A stretch of DNA of 9,464 nt from Paracoccaceae bacterium (lineage in GTDB: Bacteria; Pseudomonadota; Alphaproteobacteria; Rhodobacterales; Rhodobacteraceae), in contig JABGTH010000192.1 of NCBI GenBank assembly GCA_018647275.1, positions 1-9,464 on the forward strand, in the 5' to 3' direction. Numbering within the stretch: the stretch's first letter is position 1; each line of letters begins with the position of its first letter. The notes beneath the pieces were generated by a model. The model worked only from the letters and a program-made list of their open reading frames with translations. It was not told the origin of the DNA and made no database searches. A program made the position numbers and the translations under genes. This document shows positions 6,508-9,464 of the stretch, in pieces.

Positions 6508-7581
6508 TTACTTAGGAATTTCAGCTGTGATTCCCTCAAGGTAAAAGCCCATGCCAGCCAAATCACCGTCATTTGCTGTCTCGCCTTCAGCCAACCATGC
6601 TGAACCGTCTGCTTTATTCAACGGGCCAGTAAATGCGTGGTAAGAACCGTCAGCCAAAGATGCTTTCAGTGCTAACGCTTCTGCTTTCACGTCCGCAGGA
6701 ACTGCGTTTGAAATTTCGCCGATGCCAACCATGCCGGCGCCAATGCCATCCCACGTGCTTGTGGAAGTCCACGTGCCGTCCATGACCGCTTGGGTGCGTG
6801 CAATGTAGTAAGGTGCCCAATCATCAATAATGGATGATACGCGTGGAAGTGGACCATATTGGCCCATGTCTGATGCTTGACCGAATGTGATCACGTTGCC
6901 AGCTTCTTGTGCAGCTGCTTGTGGTGCAGTTGAGTCTGTGTGCTGCAAAACAACGTCCGCGCCTTGTTCGATAAGAACTTTAGCTGCGTCAGCTTCTTTT
7001 GCTGGGTCAAACCAAGTGTAGGCCCAGATGATTTTGAACTCGACGTCTGGGTTTACTTTTTTCGCGTGGATGTAGGCAGAGTTGATACCACGGATAACTT
7101 CTGGGATTGGGAATGACGCGATGTAGCCGATGATGTTTGACTTGGTCATTTTGCCAGCAATATGACCTTGGATCGCGCGACCTTCATAAAAGCGTGCAGA
7201 GTAAACAGACACGTTGTCTGCTTGCTTATAGCCAGTTGCGTGTTCGAACTTAACATTTGGGAACTTGGCAGCGACGTTGATCGTTGGGTCCATGTAGCCA
7301 AAGGATGTAGTGAAGATTAGATCAGCGCCGTTCAGTGCCATCTCTGTCATGACACGTTCAGAGTCAGGGCCCTCGGCAACGCTTTCAACGAAAACAGTTT
7401 CAACTTTATCGCCGAATGCTTCTTCAACAGCCAAACGGCCCTTGTTGTGCTCGTAAGTCCAGCCGCCGTCGCCGACTGGGCCAACAAATACGAAACCAAC
7501 TTTGGTTTTGTCTTCGGCCACAGCAGCCGTCGCTAGGCCAAGTGCCAGCGCAGCGCCGGTCATTAGTTTGGTGAATTTCAT
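6508..7581 (-). CDS. BMP-family ABC transporter substrate-binding protein, periplasmic
   Basis: Captures substrate in the periplasm for the ABC importer encoded just upstream. The family (BmpA/PnrA/Med) is best known for purine nucleosides; alphaproteobacterial members may prefer bases such as adenine, which I infer from memory and context. The 357 residues begin with a Sec signal: MKFTK, a hydrophobic stretch, and a likely cleavage after AAVA (residue 22) before EDKTKVG. There is no lipobox cysteine, so the mature protein should be soluble. Family motifs are VGFVFVGPVGDGGWTYEHNK near the mature N-terminus, NGADLIFTTSFGY, YSARFYEGRAIQGHIAG, IGYIASFPIPEVIRGINS, VLQHTDSTAPQ and SSIIDDWAPYY. The start at 7581 has GGGGAAG 5 nt upstream and gives a normal signal peptide; a longer frame from 7620 would spoil it. 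It is the last gene of the operon, 52 bp after the permease, and is followed by the terminator. Confidence 0.93.
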   Translation of the reverse strand: MKFTKLMTGAALALGLATAAVAEDKTKVGFVFVGPVGDGGWTYEHNKGRLAVEEAFGDKVETVFVESVAEGPDSERVMTEMALNGADLIFTTSFGYMDPTINVAAKFPNVKFEHATGYKQADNVSVYSARFYEGRAIQGHIAGKMTKSNIIGYIASFPIPEVIRGINSAYIHAKKVNPDVEFKIIWAYTWFDPAKEADAAKVLIEQGADVVLQHTDSTAPQAAAQEAGNVITFGQASDMGQYGPLPRVSSIIDDWAPYYIARTQAVMDGTWTSTSTWDGIGAGMVGIGEISNAVPADVKAEALALKASLADGSYHAFTGPLNKADGSAWLAEGETANDGDLAGMGFYLEGITAEIPK

Positions 7582-7586
7582 GTGTA

Positions 7587-7593
7587 CTTCCCC
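7587..7593 (-). promoter_or_regulatory. Ribosome binding site deciding the start of the BMP binding protein
   Basis: GGGGAAG on the minus strand lies 5 nt before the ATG at 7581. It supports this start over the upstream in-frame ATG at 7620, which falls within the hairpin region. Confidence 0.65.
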
Positions 7594-7603
7594 ATAGGTA
7601 TTG

Positions 7604-7618
7604 GCCCCAACGTGGGGC
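7604..7618 (-). promoter_or_regulatory. Intercistronic hairpin between permease and binding-protein genes
   Basis: GCCCCA and TGGGGC form a perfect 6-bp stem with a 3-nt loop in the 52-bp gap before the binding-protein gene. No U-run follows on the minus strand, so it is not an ordinary terminator. A role in mRNA processing or in protecting the 5' end of the binding-protein message, which is often needed in excess over the permeases, is an inference. Confidence 0.4.
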
Positions 7619-7633
7619 ATTCGTGGTGTGCCT

Positions 7634-8554
7634 CTATTGCGAGGCGTGGAATATTCGTCCGAGTGATCCCGGAGCGCGCGATTTGTCGGCAGATAGAATC
7701 ACCAACACAACCACTGTGACTATATAAGGGGACATTGCCAAATATTCGACAGGTATAGCGACACCTGCGCCCTGCAAATTCAACTGCAATTGGGTGATGC
7801 CGCCAAAAAGATACGCACCAAGCAGGACACGCCATGGTTTCCAACTCGCGAATACAACTATAGCGAGGGCAATCCACCCAACTCCAGCGGTCATCCCTTC
7901 GGTCCATTGTGGTACCCGGATGAGGGAAATATAGGCTCCGCCCATGCCGGCACAGGCCCCACCAAACATGATAGCAAGCGTGCGGATGCGTTTCACTTTG
8001 TATCCAAGGGCGTGTGCTGCGTCATGGTTTTCACCGACTGCGCGCAAAACCAGGCCGGCGCGCGTGAACTTTAGTGTTGCCCAAACAGCGGCGACGATCA
8101 AAAGGCCAACATAAACTATTGGGTCATGGCTGAATAAAATAGTCCCTAAAACTGGGATGTCTGATAACGGTCCAAAATTTACATCTCCCAATCGCGGCGG
8201 TTTGATACCTACATAGTTTTGCCCCATGAGGGATGAAATTCCCAAGCCAAATAGTGTGAGCGCAAGGCCAGAGGCAACCTGATTTGCCAGTGCAATCTGT
8301 GTCAGAAATGCGAACAGCAATGACAGCATGGCACCTCCCACAGCCGCCATTACAAAGCCAAGTGCTGGTGATCCTGTATTGACCGATATGATGAAGCCGC
8401 AAACCGCGCCAGTGATCATCATGCCTTCAACGCCAAGGTTCAAAACGCCAGCGCGTTCGGCGACTAATTCACCCGTTGCGGCCAAAAGAATTGGAGTCGC
8501 AGCGCTAATCAGGGCGGCAATCAGAATTATAGGGTTGATTGCAGATAAATCCAT
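7634..8554 (-). CDS. ABC transporter permease, BMP-importer second permease (YufQ-like)
   Basis: A 306-residue integral membrane protein of the branched-chain/ribose permease family (BPD_transp_2), forming half of the transmembrane channel of the BMP importer. The N-terminus contains the family motif ERAGVLNLGVEGMM near residues 33-46. There are about eight to ten hydrophobic segments. The cytoplasmic loop that contacts the ATPase is visible as RAVGENHDAAHALGYKVKRIR, followed by FGGACAGMGGAYISL. The C-terminus is a long hydrophobic helix and a short charged tail. The start ATG shares one base with the stop of the upstream small gene (TAATG), and GGAGGT lies 8 nt before it, inside that gene. 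The partner permease is encoded two genes upstream. No ATP-binding gene lies within the window. Confidence 0.92.
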   Translation of the reverse strand: MDLSAINPIILIAALISAATPILLAATGELVAERAGVLNLGVEGMMITGAVCGFIISVNTGSPALGFVMAAVGGAMLSLLFAFLTQIALANQVASGLALTLFGLGISSLMGQNYVGIKPPRLGDVNFGPLSDIPVLGTILFSHDPIVYVGLLIVAAVWATLKFTRAGLVLRAVGENHDAAHALGYKVKRIRTLAIMFGGACAGMGGAYISLIRVPQWTEGMTAGVGWIALAIVVFASWKPWRVLLGAYLFGGITQLQLNLQGAGVAIPVEYLAMSPYIVTVVVLVILSADKSRAPGSLGRIFHASQ

Positions 8555-8868
8555 TAGGTGAGACCTCCGTGTATCCGCATGTGTACACTAAATGCATTCA
8601 GTATCGCGCCAATCATCATCAATCCGATGTGGTGTAATTTGGGCCAATGAATGCGTTTCAGAAAACGGTGAACTGCCGGACTACGCGTGGCTGCCCACAC
8701 TGGAAGAGTGAGCGCAAGAAGAGCTGCAAGCACATATACACCAACAAAAACCCCAAGGGCGATGAAACCGACGGCATCAACTGAAGTTAATTGACGGTGG
8801 ACTATCGCGAGCAGCATTAGGCACATCGCGCTGCCCATAAAAACAGATTTGAATGTATGACGGGTCAT
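8554..8868 (-). CDS. Small histidine-rich membrane protein of unknown function within ABC importer operon
   Basis: A 104-residue protein that I do not recognise. It has a likely helix at residues 8-24, a strong long hydrophobic segment at 34-59, and a weaker one at 78-96. A basic stretch (residues 62-78, with RFLKRIHWPK) lies between the last two, which by the positive-inside rule would be cytoplasmic. It carries eight histidines (4, 24, 67, 74, 79, 80, 96, 100), high for its size. Evidence that it is real: its ATG overlaps the stop of the upstream permease as ATGA, GAGGT (8875-8879) lies 6 nt before the ATG, its stop overlaps the start of the next permease by one base, and the frame fills the whole interval. 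Its position between two permeases suggests an accessory subunit or assembly factor of the importer, but this is inference; it has none of the permease motifs. Confidence 0.8.
   Translation of the reverse strand: MTRHTFKSVFMGSAMCLMLLAIVHRQLTSVDAVGFIALGVFVGVYVLAALLALTLPVWAATRSPAVHRFLKRIHWPKLHHIGLMMIGAILNAFSVHMRIHGGLT
8563..8568 (-). promoter_or_regulatory. Strong Shine-Dalgarno for the YufQ-like permease, inside the small upstream gene
   Basis: GGAGGT on the minus strand lies 8 nt before the ATG at 8554 and within the last codons of the 104-residue gene. It allows independent initiation in addition to coupling through the TAATG overlap. Confidence 0.65.
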
Positions 8869-9464
8869 GTGGGTACCTCGCTCGATCCAATTCGCACACG
8901 ATAATTGGTGAGCAAATCAAAAGCCAAAAGAAAGAACAACAGCATGCCTTGAAATACCTGAATCGCAGCAGCGGGCAGTTGAAGCTGGCTTTGGGCGATA
9001 TCGCCGCCGATATATGTGAGGGCCATCAAAAGACCGGCAAACATGATACCAACGGGGTGAAGGCGGCCTAAGAAGGCAACGATGATCGCAGTGAAGCCGT
9101 AGCCGACATTGAAATCGATTGTGATTTGTCCTGCAGGTCCGGAAACTTCGAACATTCCAGCAAGACCAGCAAGCATGCCAGAGATCCCTAGGCAAAATAG
9201 AATAAGGCGGGAGGGATTCACACCCCCAAATCGCGCAGCGCGTGGAGCCTCACCTGTGACTCGTATGGCAAAGCCAAGGCGGTGACGGGCCAGCAAGACA
9301 TACGCAAAAATTACTGCGATTAATGCTGCGACAACACCCCAGTGCATACCTGATCCAGCGATGATGTCTGTGTTATGAGCGGAGGTATATTGCTGCAAGT
9401 TCCGGCTTCCTGGAAAGCCAAATCCTTCAGGATTTTTCAACAGGCCAAGAGACATTGACGCCAA
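8865..9464 (-). CDS. ABC transporter permease, BMP-importer first permease (YufP-like), N-terminus beyond window
   Basis: C-terminal 200 residues of an integral membrane permease of the BPD_transp_2 family, partner of the YufQ-like permease in the BMP importer. The frame is open to the last base of the window (TTG GCG TCA ATG), so the true start lies beyond it and the internal TTG or ATG near 9464 should not be taken as the start; about 150 residues are probably missing. Visible features are a hydrophobic helix (WGVVAALIAVIFAYVLLA), the ATPase-contact loop TGEAPRAARFGGVNPSR, a helix with GISGMLAGLAGMFEVSG, then NVGYGFTAIIVAFLGR, which is highly typical of YufP-type permeases, and two further membrane segments. 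The TGA stop overlaps the start of the small downstream gene. The family usually has the ATPase gene just upstream, which would lie beyond base 9464. Confidence 0.92.
   Translation of the reverse strand: MASMSLGLLKNPEGFGFPGSRNLQQYTSAHNTDIIAGSGMHWGVVAALIAVIFAYVLLARHRLGFAIRVTGEAPRAARFGGVNPSRLILFCLGISGMLAGLAGMFEVSGPAGQITIDFNVGYGFTAIIVAFLGRLHPVGIMFAGLLMALTYIGGDIAQSQLQLPAAAIQVFQGMLLFFLLAFDLLTNYRVRIGSSEVPT

Noticed and set aside
7582..7620. N-terminal extension of the BMP binding protein from ATG at 7620
   Set aside because: It would place 13 polar residues before a normal signal peptide and run through the hairpin region; the ATG at 7581 has a good Shine-Dalgarno.
7790..8074. 94-codon plus-strand open frame opposite the YufQ-like permease
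   Set aside because: Antisense shadow of a strongly supported membrane protein gene; composition is not protein-like.

Overview
The window looks like chromosomal DNA from a marine alphaproteobacterium, most likely a Roseobacter-group member of the Rhodobacteraceae. This rests on the gene content (a dimethylglycine-dehydrogenase-like FAD/GcvT fusion, a bacterial voltage-gated sodium channel, a BMP-type ABC importer), the style of the proteins, and an intergenic hairpin with a tail that I remember as common in Rhodobacterales. Base composition is moderate for that family. The genus cannot be fixed from the sequence. There is no sign of phage, insertion sequence, CRISPR, tRNA or rRNA.

Left part, plus strand: the 3' two thirds of a D-lactate-dehydrogenase-type FAD-linked oxidase (2-1003, cut by the window edge). 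A 190-bp gap with a hairpin repeat and a possible promoter follows, then an 833-residue flavoprotein (1194-3695) that joins an N-terminal amine-oxidising domain to a C-terminal GcvT-like folate domain. It probably demethylates an N-methyl glycine-type compound.

Middle part, minus strand, converging on the flavoprotein across a 31-bp gap: a single-domain voltage-gated Na+ channel of the NaChBac/NavSp type (5559-6347), a DauA-like FAD-dependent D-amino-acid dehydrogenase (4383-5459), and a DUF938 methyltransferase-like protein (3727-4386) whose TTG start overlaps the stop of the dehydrogenase.

Right part, minus strand: the downstream end of a BMP-family ABC importer operon. In transcription order it holds a permease cut by the window edge (8865-9464), a 104-residue histidine-rich membrane protein of unknown function (8554-8868), a second permease (7634-8554) and a periplasmic binding protein (6508-7581), closed by a strong intrinsic terminator (6451-6482). 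The ATP-binding subunit is not in the window and is probably upstream, beyond base 9464. By family, the importer would take up purine nucleosides or bases.

The broad theme is uptake and oxidation of small nitrogenous organic compounds. Most genes belong to known families. The best candidate for something undescribed is the small membrane protein translationally coupled between the two permeases. The largest gap without a gene is 190 bp.
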